From: an uncultured Brachyspira sp.
GTDB lineage: Bacteria > Cyanobacteriota > Vampirovibrionia > Gastranaerophilales > Gastranaerophilaceae
NCBI GenBank assembly: GCA_900321895.1
Contig: ONYB01000150.1
Span: 1-10,862, forward strand
Length of the DNA: 10,862 nucleotides
Reading direction: 5' to 3'
The translations under genes were made by a program, and so were the position numbers. Every line of letters starts with the position of its first letter. The stretch's first letter is position 1. Below are positions 1 to 5,897 of the stretch, one piece after another. Under the pieces are notes generated by a model. It did no database searches. It was not told the origin of the DNA and was given only the letters and a program-made list of their open reading frames with translations.

Positions 1-58
1 AACACAATAATACATCATAAAAAATAAAGTGCAAGCGTGTATTAAGCATTATAAACCG

Positions 59-709
59 TTATGTGTTGAAAATTCTGTCGCCGGCATCACCCATGCCCGG
101 AACAATGTAACCTTTTTCATTAAGGTGGTCATCGATTGCAGCTGTCGTAATTTCTATATCCGGATAGTGCTTTTGAATATTTTCCAAACCTTCCGGTGCT
201 GCAATTATGCAGATAATTTTGATGTTGTCAATCGGAATTCCTTTGTCTGCATAGAGTTTTATCGCCTCAATAAGAGTGTTACCGGTTGCAAGCATAGGGT
301 CTGTCAAGTAGATGTAGAATTTCTCGGGATTAGGAGCTTCCATAGGAACTTTGTTGTAATACCAGACTGGCTTTAATGTTTTTTCATCCCTGTACATCCC
401 GATATGTCTGATACATGCTTGCGGTAAGATGTCGATTGCCTCATCAGTAAAAATAAGTCCTGCTCTCAAAATTGGCGAAATAATAAGGTTTATATCGGGA
501 TCAATTACTTTTGCCGTGAATTTTGTGAGCGGAGTTTCGATTTCTCTGTCTACAAGCGGTAAATTTCTTGCGGCTTCGTACAAAAGACAGCGGGTAATTT
601 TTCTCGTTGCAATTCTAACCCCTTGGCTATCTGTGTTTTTGTCCCTCATAATTCTGAGGTTTTCCAATACTACAGGATTTGAAATAACTTTAATCTTGTT
701 CAGGTTCAT
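59..709 (-). CDS. upp: Uracil phosphoribosyltransferase
   Basis: Cytoplasmic pyrimidine-salvage enzyme that makes UMP and pyrophosphate from uracil and PRPP. The 216 residues are close to the usual bacterial length (about 208-210). The PRPP-binding loop is at residues 136-147 (TDPMLATGNTLI), and the uracil-binding C-terminal signature GMGDAGDRIFNT is at 205-216. The flexible-loop region around RHIGMYRDEKTLKP (101-114) also fits the family. The start is supported by AAGGA seven bases upstream of the ATG. The first 20 bp overlap the end of the upstream mlaD-like gene, so the two are probably co-transcribed and translationally coupled. No separate promoter is visible. The 58 bases after the stop are AT-rich and hold no convincing terminator. 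The assignment is secure. Confidence 0.96.
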   Translation of the reverse strand: MNLNKIKVISNPVVLENLRIMRDKNTDSQGVRIATRKITRCLLYEAARNLPLVDREIETPLTKFTAKVIDPDINLIISPILRAGLIFTDEAIDILPQACIRHIGMYRDEKTLKPVWYYNKVPMEAPNPEKFYIYLTDPMLATGNTLIEAIKLYADKGIPIDNIKIICIIAAPEGLENIQKHYPDIEITTAAIDDHLNEKGYIVPGMGDAGDRIFNT

Positions 710-1337
710 TCTTAATCCTTTCTTTTGTTTTCTTCATAAAATCTTTTCTTTTGATATTTAAATCTTCCAAAAATTTGTTAATTCCGTTAATTTTCACTGA
801 ATTTTCCTCAAGGTTAATTTCTTTAGGTTGATTTGGCAAGTATTCGCCCATTTCATCCGAAAAGTTTGAGGCTTTTTGCATCATTGAACCCAGTTGGTTG
901 AACATGTCGCATAAAAGTCCCAGTGCAGAGTTCAGACGCTTTGGTGATTGTGGGACGATTAACCTGTTTGATGCAATGATTGTTTGGGTCGGCGGGTAAA
1001 GTTCAAGCGATTTTGAACCTGCCATTCCGTTAAATTCAACGGTTGCTATGACGCCTTTGGGCAGGGTTACATCTTCTTGAGTAAGCACAAATTTAACATA
1101 AACCTCGTCACGAACAATGTTCACGTCTTCGACATAACCGATGTTTACGCCCATCATTCTGACAGGCGAACCAGAAATCAAACCGTCGACATCAGGCAGA
1201 AAGATTTGATATCTTTTCAGTTGCTTATGCTTTTGGTAATTATAATTTTTTATGCTGACAATAGCTACGCTCAGGATTATTACCCAAACAATTATTTCCA
1301 ACCCTTGAAAAATTTTAAACTTGTCTTTTATATTCAT
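690..1337 (-). CDS. MlaD-type MCE-domain protein
   Basis: Membrane-anchored substrate-binding subunit of an MCE (MlaFEDB-like) lipid transporter between inner and outer membrane. Residues 13-29 form one hydrophobic N-terminal anchor. An MCE domain covers about 42-115, with the typical core DVDGLISGSPVRMMGVNIGYV (residues 49-69), LPKGVIATV and GMAGSKSLELYPP (104-116). The C-terminal part (about 140-215) is short, helical and charged; many MlaD/YrbD homologues have a longer tail. The partner permease (MlaE) and ATPase (MlaF) genes are not in the window, so this copy looks detached from its usual operon. Its stop lies inside upp. There is no Shine-Dalgarno sequence before the ATG, and a TATAAT box ends seven bases upstream of it, which suggests a leaderless mRNA. 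The family call is firm; the transported lipid is unknown. Confidence 0.88.
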   Translation of the reverse strand: MNIKDKFKIFQGLEIIVWVIILSVAIVSIKNYNYQKHKQLKRYQIFLPDVDGLISGSPVRMMGVNIGYVEDVNIVRDEVYVKFVLTQEDVTLPKGVIATVEFNGMAGSKSLELYPPTQTIIASNRLIVPQSPKRLNSALGLLCDMFNQLGSMMQKASNFSDEMGEYLPNQPKEINLEENSVKINGINKFLEDLNIKRKDFMKKTKERIKNEPEQD

Positions 1338-1344
1338 ACAATTT

Positions 1345-1350
1345 ATTATA
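1345..1350 (-). promoter_or_regulatory. Putative -10 box for mlaD-upp, leaderless start
   Basis: TATAAT on the minus strand is separated from the mlaD ATG by exactly seven bases (AAATTGT), placing the expected transcription start on or next to the A of the start codon. No purine-rich Shine-Dalgarno lies in the gap. No good -35 hexamer is seen 16-18 bases upstream, so the promoter is supported only by the -10 box. Confidence 0.45.
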
Positions 1351-1374
1351 CATAAATTCTGTTTTTTTTACTAC

Positions 1375-1403
1375 TTGCGAAAAATTTATTTATATTATAT
1401 CAT
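1375..1403 (+). promoter_or_regulatory. Sigma-70-type promoter for the omega-like gene
   Basis: TTGCGA (1375-1380) and TATCAT (1398-1403) are separated by exactly 17 bases in the divergent region between mlaD and the small gene at 1439. The expected start is near 1410, giving a leader of about 29 nt that contains the GAGG ribosome-binding site. Confidence 0.6.
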
Positions 1404-1438
1404 TGTAGTATCTTATTAATAGAAATGTGAGGTTTACA

Positions 1439-1678
1439 ATGGAGCAAATTATAAAAGTAGCATGGGACTTGAACGATAACACTGATAACAGATATCAGTT
1501 AGTATACGAAATAGCTGAGTTGGCTAAAAAATTGGTAGATGAAAATCAGGCTAAAAAGGCTCATGATGAATTTGCCTTTGAAGAAAATTATGATACTGGC
1601 TATACAAGAGAAAATCCTGTAGAGCATGCCATTATGGTTAAGGCGTCTGAAGCTGACGACAATCGTTTGGTAGGTTAA
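1439..1678 (+). CDS. Small protein, probable RNA polymerase omega subunit
   Basis: A 79-residue acidic protein. I start it at the ATG at 1439, because GAGG lies seven bases upstream; a GTG at 1427 would add only four residues and would bury the ribosome-binding site in the coding sequence. The pattern fits a divergent omega subunit (RpoZ), which helps assemble and stabilise RNA polymerase. DNRYQLVYEIAELAKKL (16-32) matches the omega signature NRY-x-hydrophobic-x5-A-x2-AKR. After an acidic linker, ENPVEHAIMVKASEADDNRLVG (from 58) resembles the C-terminal KPVxxAIxEMS...EIIG block of cyanobacterial omega as I remember it. Two basic residues usual in the family are replaced (E27 and N59). It has its own promoter and is followed by a strong terminator. 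If it is not omega, it is an uncharacterised small protein. Confidence 0.55.
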   Translation: MEQIIKVAWDLNDNTDNRYQLVYEIAELAKKLVDENQAKKAHDEFAFEENYDTGYTRENPVEHAIMVKASEADDNRLVG

Positions 1679-1685
1679 CAGTTTT

Positions 1686-1723
1686 AAAAAATCCGCAGGA
1701 TTATGATGTCTTGCGGATTTTTT
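1686..1723 (+). terminator. Strong intrinsic terminator
   Basis: Arms at 1686-1700 and 1709-1723 pair over 15 bp, with one G-T wobble, around the 8-base loop TTATGATG. The stem is flanked by A6 on the left and T6 on the right, so it can terminate in either direction. It starts eight bases after the omega-like stop codon. It also lies just upstream of the next gene's ribosome-binding site, so it may affect that gene too. Confidence 0.88.
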
Positions 1724-1747
1724 ATGCGTAAAAAGGGGTGTGTTTAT

Positions 1748-2551
1748 ATGATGGAAGATACAATTAAATTTATTGATGAAAAAACTAATGGTTTTAAACC
1801 TGAAATCGGTATTATTCTTGGCTCAGGGCTCGGTGAGCTTGCCGATGAGTATTGTGAAATTGCAATTTCTTATAACGAAATTCCACATTTTATAAAATCG
1901 ACTGTTGCAGGTCACAAAGGAAGATTGGTTTTTGCTGAAATTAACGGCAAAAAGGTTGTTATGATGCAGGGCAGAAATCACTTTTACGAGGGGCACTCTA
2001 TGCAGGAAATCACTTATCCTGTCAAGGTTATGAAAAAACTTGGCGTCAAAACCTTGATTTTGACAAACGCTGCGGGTGCTGTCAATAAGACTTTTGTTCC
2101 TGCCGATTTGATGTTGATAACAGATCACATCAACAATATGGGGTCAAATCCGCTTATCGGGGCAAATGACTCCGATTTGGGCGAAAGATTTCCTGATATG
2201 ACAGAGATTTACAAGCATAAACTTATTAAACTTGCTAAAAAATGTGCTAAAAAGCTCGATATGGATGTGAGAGAAGGGGTTTATCTCGCTAATTCCGGAC
2301 CTAGTTACGAAACTCCTGCGGAAATCCATTTTGCAAGAACAATCGGGGCTGACGCTGTAGGTATGTCGACCGTTCCGGAGGCTATCGTCGCAAACTACTG
2401 CTCTATGGACGTTTTGGGCATAAGCTGTATCTCAAATGCGGCATCAAGCCCCGGTGGTGAAAAGCTTTCGCACGAAGAAGTTATTGAAACGACAAACAAG
2501 GCAAGAGAAAAATTTAAAAAGCTTGTTCTTAGTGTGATTAAATCTTTGTAA
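1748..2551 (+). CDS. punA: Purine nucleoside phosphorylase, trimeric type
   Basis: Cytoplasmic purine-salvage enzyme that splits inosine or guanosine with phosphate into base and ribose 1-phosphate. The 267 residues match the trimeric PNP/MTAP family (NP-I, about 270). Visible signatures are the phosphate loop GIILGSGLG (21-29), AGHKGRLVF (54-62), the RNHFYEGH motif (76-83), LTNAAGAV (105-112), SGPSYETPAEI (183-193, with the base-site Glu at 188), VGMSTVPEAIVA (204-215) and CISNAAS (227-233, with the base-contacting Asn at 230). I start at the ATG at 1748 because AGGGGTG ends seven bases before it; a second ATG follows directly at 1751. An upstream in-frame start at 1703 would lie in the terminator loop. 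Only 24 bases separate that terminator from the start, and no promoter is visible in them. Substrate choice between 6-oxopurines and other purines was not tested. Confidence 0.93.
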   Translation: MMEDTIKFIDEKTNGFKPEIGIILGSGLGELADEYCEIAISYNEIPHFIKSTVAGHKGRLVFAEINGKKVVMMQGRNHFYEGHSMQEITYPVKVMKKLGVKTLILTNAAGAVNKTFVPADLMLITDHINNMGSNPLIGANDSDLGERFPDMTEIYKHKLIKLAKKCAKKLDMDVREGVYLANSGPSYETPAEIHFARTIGADAVGMSTVPEAIVANYCSMDVLGISCISNAASSPGGEKLSHEEVIETTNKAREKFKKLVLSVIKSL

Positions 2552-2621
2552 AGTTTTGTTAATCGCTATAAGCTTTGTGTGGTGTGTCTTTTTGAAACTT
2601 TTCAGATATTGAGGGCAATTT

Positions 2622-2649
2622 TTGTCGCTAAAATACGTTTAAGTATATA
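2622..2649 (+). promoter_or_regulatory. Weak candidate promoter for the EF-hand gene
   Basis: TTGTCG (2622-2627) is followed after 16 bases by TATATA (2644-2649) in the 126-base gap behind punA. The TATA-rich stretch around 2644-2660 allows other registers, so the exact boxes are uncertain. Transcription would start near 2656, before the AGGA site at 2667-2670. Confidence 0.35.
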
Positions 2650-2677
2650 TAGAGTATATAAAGTACAGGATGTATAT

Positions 2678-3295
2678 ATGGGCGTATCAGACACAAATAA
2701 TCACATGTATAGCCAGCAAATAAGTCAACAAGCTCAGGCTCAATTCAGTCAACTGCGTAGTAAAAACACGGGGCTTTTGAGCCGTAATGCAATTCAGCAA
2801 ATGAAGAACAGTGATATTTATTCGCAATACAGGCAAATGCGTACTCAAGAAAACAGTGCGATAAATTTGCAGAGTTTGTCTGAAACTGTTGCTCAATACC
2901 AGCAAATGGGTTTTAATGTCGACACAAATTCGCTTGCGGCGATGTATGATTCAAACGGCGATGGCTTATTGAGCGGGACGGAATTAAAGCAGGCTGAAAG
3001 GGGTTTGACCTCAATGTATCAAAATTATATGAGCCAAAATTCCGGACTTCAACAAACGTACGGGGCAACAAGTAGCGGAACTTCACAAGTCGGCTCGTCT
3101 TCGACAAATATCGGCTCAACGATTTCGGGCATTGCCGGAGGGTTAGGTCAAATTTTCGGCAGTAACAGCACTTCTGCAACAAATACCACATCAACTCAAA
3201 TGACACCTCAATCAGCGTGGTCGCAGGGCTCAAGTATAGGTTCTGCTATTGCTGATTTTGGCAAAACTATTGCAGGATGGTTCTCAAAAAGCTAG
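2678..3295 (+). CDS. Q/S/N-rich protein with one EF-hand
   Basis: Unrecognised 205-residue protein. The start at 2678 is chosen for AGGA seven bases upstream and because the preceding in-frame codons cover the likely promoter. Residues 1-75 are polar and rich in Gln, Ser and Asn. Residues 91-102 (DSNGDGLLSGTE) are a canonical EF-hand loop with D, N, D, S and E at positions 1, 3, 5, 9 and 12, so calcium binding is likely. Residues 27-38 (RSKNTGLLSRNA) align with that loop at G-L-L-S but lack the acidic ligands, so this may be a dead second copy. Residues 115-185 are a low-complexity Ser/Thr/Gly/Gln tract, and the last 25 residues look like an amphipathic helix ending WFSKS. There is no signal peptide, lipobox or membrane helix. 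Function is unknown; a scaffold or an unconventionally exported protein is possible. Confidence 0.72.
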   Translation: MGVSDTNNHMYSQQISQQAQAQFSQLRSKNTGLLSRNAIQQMKNSDIYSQYRQMRTQENSAINLQSLSETVAQYQQMGFNVDTNSLAAMYDSNGDGLLSGTELKQAERGLTSMYQNYMSQNSGLQQTYGATSSGTSQVGSSSTNIGSTISGIAGGLGQIFGSNSTSATNTTSTQMTPQSAWSQGSSIGSAIADFGKTIAGWFSKS

Positions 3296-4461
3296 CTGAG
3301 CACAAGTGAACCCGCTTTGTTTAGCGAAAGTTTTGCAATTTTTTCGATATTCAAAATCGAATTGTCGGATTTTTTGAGTAGCACAATATATTCAAATTGT
3401 GAGGCGAGAAAGGCTTTTGCCTGTTTTTCACTGAATTTTTCGCTATAGATTTTGTAGCCCGCAAGTTTTATGACGGCTTGTGTCATCGTTTCTGCTTCAA
3501 CTGATGCAATATAGCCTTCTTTCAGTCTGTCCGACAAGATTGCGGGAAGATATTCCGTGTCATTAATTGTGTAATCGTATTTGAGTTTTGAAACAGCATT
3601 CAACAAATCATCCAGTTCGTTGTCGTTCAATCCTCTGATTAGGTAACTGTCTGCTTTGTTTTGATTGATTACCGGCGAATTTTCAAGCACTGCACTTCTG
3701 GAGAATTTTGAAACTTCATCAATAATTGCCGCAAGGAGTGCGGTTTTTCCGCAAGAGGCGGGAGCTGCGACGAGAAGATTTTTTCTTTCTGAAATAATAT
3801 TTTTGAGAAAATCCTTCTCTTCTTGTGAAATTGAGTTTTCCTCAACAAGCAAATCCAGTGTTACGTGCTCCGCTGACAACTTTTCAAACAAGATTTTCTT
3901 TTCGCTCACAGGTGGTGCAAAAAGCGTGATAACCGTCTTATTCAGCCTAATTCTAAACAAATTGAGGTTGTTTTTGTTGGCACCGTCCGAAAGTCTAGCA
4001 TAAATCTTTTCAAATTCAGCTTGAGAAATTGCTGATTTTTCTTTGTGAAAGCTTTCTCCGCCATCCACAAGCACAGTGCCGTCTGCGTAAACAAGGATTG
4101 CTTTGACGTCATCTCTTGCAATATAGTAGTCCAAAGCTCCAAAGCCGTGAACTGATGAGGTGAAAATCGAAATCAAATTTTCTTTTTCCTCCTCTGAAAC
4201 TGATAATGTCGGGTAGTCATCCGAAAGCTTTTTGGTCATATATTCGCCGAGCAACTTTTTCTGCTCACTTTCAGAATATTCAAACCAAATCGGAATAGAG
4301 GCAACTTTTTTTGAAAGAAGTGCTGAGATTTCTTCGCAAACACTGCCAAACTCAATCTTATCTTTCACAACTTCATGAGCCTCGATTTGCTCCATCGTTT
4401 CATGTTCACTTTTCTGTTGAACAACCTCTTCCAGTTCCTTAAATCTGTCTTTTAGTGCCAT
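3292..4461 (-). CDS. Degenerate CpaF/TadA-like secretion ATPase
   Basis: A 389-residue protein with the layout of CpaF/TadA, the type II/IV-family motor ATPase of Tad pili, but with most catalytic residues altered. FGALDYYIARDDVKAILV (107-124) matches the family's FGPLEPLLxDPxVxEILV, and HVTLDLLVEENSIS (199-212) its LTLDDLV block. The Walker A region AAPASCGKTALL (232-243) keeps GKT but has Ala in place of the first Gly. The Asp-box is VLENSP (258-263, Asn for Asp). The usual RPDRIIVGEVRG region reads KYDYTINDTEY (294-304), with no GE pair. The His-box block GYIASVEAETMTQAVIKL (316-333) aligns without gaps but has Glu322 where the His belongs. The N-terminal 60 residues are charged and coiled-coil-like. 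It starts two bases after cpaE and is translated from an AAGGGA site inside it. I infer weak or no ATP hydrolysis and perhaps a regulatory role. Confidence 0.72.
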   Translation of the reverse strand: MALKDRFKELEEVVQQKSEHETMEQIEAHEVVKDKIEFGSVCEEISALLSKKVASIPIWFEYSESEQKKLLGEYMTKKLSDDYPTLSVSEEEKENLISIFTSSVHGFGALDYYIARDDVKAILVYADGTVLVDGGESFHKEKSAISQAEFEKIYARLSDGANKNNLNLFRIRLNKTVITLFAPPVSEKKILFEKLSAEHVTLDLLVEENSISQEEKDFLKNIISERKNLLVAAPASCGKTALLAAIIDEVSKFSRSAVLENSPVINQNKADSYLIRGLNDNELDDLLNAVSKLKYDYTINDTEYLPAILSDRLKEGYIASVEAETMTQAVIKLAGYKIYSEKFSEKQAKAFLASQFEYIVLLKKSDNSILNIEKIAKLSLNKAGSLVLS

Positions 4462-4463
4462 TT

Positions 4464-5660
4464 TTATCCCTTCAAAATGTTATCTAAATTTCTCATGGAG
4501 TTTTGAGAATATTTTTGGATGAGTTTTTTTCTGTAAACGCTGTCCGAAACATTCATTGCAAGTTCACGGTAGCTGACTGCAACGTTAGAGGAGGCGTTGA
4601 TTTCGGCGGCAGTTACCCCTTTATTAATCGCAGCCATCATCGTAAAGTAGTTGTTTGGAATTTTCCAGTAAACTTGTTTGTTCAGGAGCTTTTCGACATC
4701 TTCAATTTTAATCTCGTCGTTCTCCATATATCGATTTATCAGAATTTGTACTTTTTCGTTGTCGTAGCCGAGTTTTTCAAACAAATCAAGACATCTTTGG
4801 CAATTTCTCAGTGCCGGTAAATTCACTATCGTAACAAGGAAAATTAAGTCTGAATTATCAAGTGCTGTAATGGTTTTGCTGTCAAAGTTTGTGTCGGTAT
4901 CAATAATGATGTAAGAAAAAGTTTCCTTCAAAACAGAAATGAGTTTTTCGATTTGTTTACCCGAAACCTCTGCTGCTTGTTTGAATACAGGCGGGTCTGC
5001 AAGCATATAAAGGCTCGTGTTTTTGTACTTCTCCATTGTGTTTAGAAGAAAATCCTTGTTCAATTTGTCGGGATTTTGAAGCATGTATGATATGTTGAAT
5101 GTGGGTTGGATATCCATAAATGTTGTAATATCCCCAAATTGAAAATTCAAATCAATTAATGCAACATTTTCTTTTGTAATTTGCGAAAGTTCAAACGCTA
5201 AGTTTGTGGCAATAGAGGTTTTGCCGATACCGCCTTTGTTTGAAAAAATTGTGATAACACGGGATTTTGAAACATGCTCACCGTTGTTGCTGAATTGTGC
5301 AGAAACTCGTTTAAGAGCGTCGAAAAATTCTGATTTTATGACAGGTGTTGAAAGAACATCCTTCACTCCGAGCCTCATTATTTTCACAATCAAATCAACA
5401 TTAGGGTTGTCGGAAACGGCAAGCACCGAGCAGGTTGACATGTCTAATTTTTTGATAAAATCGGAATATTTTTCAAATCCGTCGTTCACATCCACGACAA
5501 GAAACACTTTGTTCATTGCAGAAATCGTGTTGTAAACATCTGACAAATCCGAAAAATTGTCAACGATCTCAAACTCTCCAAACTCTGCAAGATAAAGGCT
5601 CAATACTTTTTTGAACTCTTTATTAGACGATAATATAATTGTGGAAATCTTTTCTTCCAT
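4464..5660 (-). CDS. CpaE-like protein: receiver-like domain plus ParA/MinD ATPase
   Basis: A 398-residue protein of the CpaE/TadZ type, which places Tad secretion or pilus machinery in the cell. Residues 3-118 form a receiver-like fold (IIL, FLVVDVND with Asp57 at the phosphorylation position, SVLAVSD, VKDVLSTPV), but the acidic pair near the N-terminus is absent (SSN at 11-13) and the KP switch is TP, so phosphorylation is doubtful. A SIMIBI ATPase follows: deviant Walker A KGGIGKTSIATNLA (142-155, two lysines), Walker A' ALIDLNFQFGD (167-177) and Walker B YIIIDTD (250-256). Many TadZ proteins have lost the deviant lysine; here it is intact. I prefer the ATG at 5660, with AGAGGTG just before it, over an ATG at 5687 (nine more residues, with its own AGGGG site), because a good promoter overlaps the longer start. 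It forms an operon with the degenerate cpaF; no pilin, secretin or TadB/C gene is nearby. Confidence 0.82.
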   Translation of the reverse strand: MEEKISTIILSSNKEFKKVLSLYLAEFGEFEIVDNFSDLSDVYNTISAMNKVFLVVDVNDGFEKYSDFIKKLDMSTCSVLAVSDNPNVDLIVKIMRLGVKDVLSTPVIKSEFFDALKRVSAQFSNNGEHVSKSRVITIFSNKGGIGKTSIATNLAFELSQITKENVALIDLNFQFGDITTFMDIQPTFNISYMLQNPDKLNKDFLLNTMEKYKNTSLYMLADPPVFKQAAEVSGKQIEKLISVLKETFSYIIIDTDTNFDSKTITALDNSDLIFLVTIVNLPALRNCQRCLDLFEKLGYDNEKVQILINRYMENDEIKIEDVEKLLNKQVYWKIPNNYFTMMAAINKGVTAAEINASSNVAVSYRELAMNVSDSVYRKKLIQKYSQNSMRNLDNILKG

Positions 5661-5677
5661 AACACCTCTACAACAGA

Positions 5678-5706
5678 AGTTTAGCATATTTTAACCCCTA
5701 ACGCAA
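5678..5706 (-). promoter_or_regulatory. Extended -10 promoter for the cpaE-cpaF-like pair
   Basis: On the minus strand, TTGCGT (5701-5706) and TAAACT (5678-5683) are 17 bases apart, and TGC directly before the -10 gives an extended -10 element. The predicted start near 5671 leaves about ten untranslated bases before the ATG at 5660. The -35 box begins right after the U-tract of the upstream RNA gene. Confidence 0.55.
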
Positions 5707-5707
5707 G

Positions 5708-5891
5708 AAAAAAATAAAACCCTGTACGAATGTGATTTTGTTACCTGCTGGTCTCGCAGGTGGGTGAGTGCCTTGATAAGTCCGTTTCCCGCTGGCGAAT
5801 TTGCATTCGGCGGGTATACTTCGATATCATAGAGAGCTGACTCTCCCTTTTATCAATAATGTAGGAACAAAATTGAACACCCGTACAGAGT
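5708..5891 (-). ncRNA. Structured small RNA gene, possible 6S RNA
   Basis: A region of about 184 nt with no plausible protein, carrying all the marks of an independent RNA gene on the minus strand. The predicted 5' end (5891) pairs with the 3' end: 5882-5891 with 5719-5728 over 10 bp with one G-U, continued after an internal loop by 5866-5873 with 5735-5742 (8 bp). Inside are a long-range helix 5850-5856 with 5773-5779 (7 bp) and three local hairpins: 5832-5845 (GAGAG/CTCTC), 5788-5814 (GC-rich, capped by a GCAA GNRA-type tetraloop on a CGAAT/ATTCG stem) and 5743-5761 (6 bp). A U-rich tail (5708-5719) directly follows the closing stem. The length, end-to-end stem and open centre with a 3'-side hairpin resemble 6S RNA, which mimics an open promoter and binds sigma-70 RNA polymerase; I could not match the primary sequence to that family. 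A cpaE leader element or a new small RNA are alternatives. Confidence 0.72.
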
Positions 5892-5897
5892 ATTATC

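Noticed and set aside
1..58. Possible terminator downstream of upp
   Set aside because: A T-rich stretch exists on the minus strand but only a 3-bp TGC/GCA stem precedes it, too weak to call.
1427..1438. GTG start for the omega-like gene
   Set aside because: It would place the GAGG site inside the coding sequence; the ATG at 1439 has ideal spacing to it.
1703..1747. A longer N-terminus for punA starting at 1703
   Set aside because: The start would lie in the terminator loop, there is no ribosome-binding site there, and the extra residues are not part of the PNP family.
3665..4142. Open frames on both strands inside the cpaF-like gene
   Set aside because: They overlap a gene with family-wide similarity, lack ribosome-binding sites and show no recognisable protein pattern.
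5771..5780. CTTATCAAG on the minus strand, resembling the opening of a SAM-I riboswitch
   Set aside because: The bases after it do not continue the SAM-I consensus (no AGAGGTGGAGGGA or GGCAAC block), and this stretch pairs as the 3' arm of the RNA's internal helix.
5720..5891. The structured RNA read from the plus strand
   Set aside because: Inverted repeats fold on either strand, but only the minus strand has a consensus promoter at one end and a U-tract at the other; the plus-strand candidate -10 is poor and no T-run follows directly after 5891.
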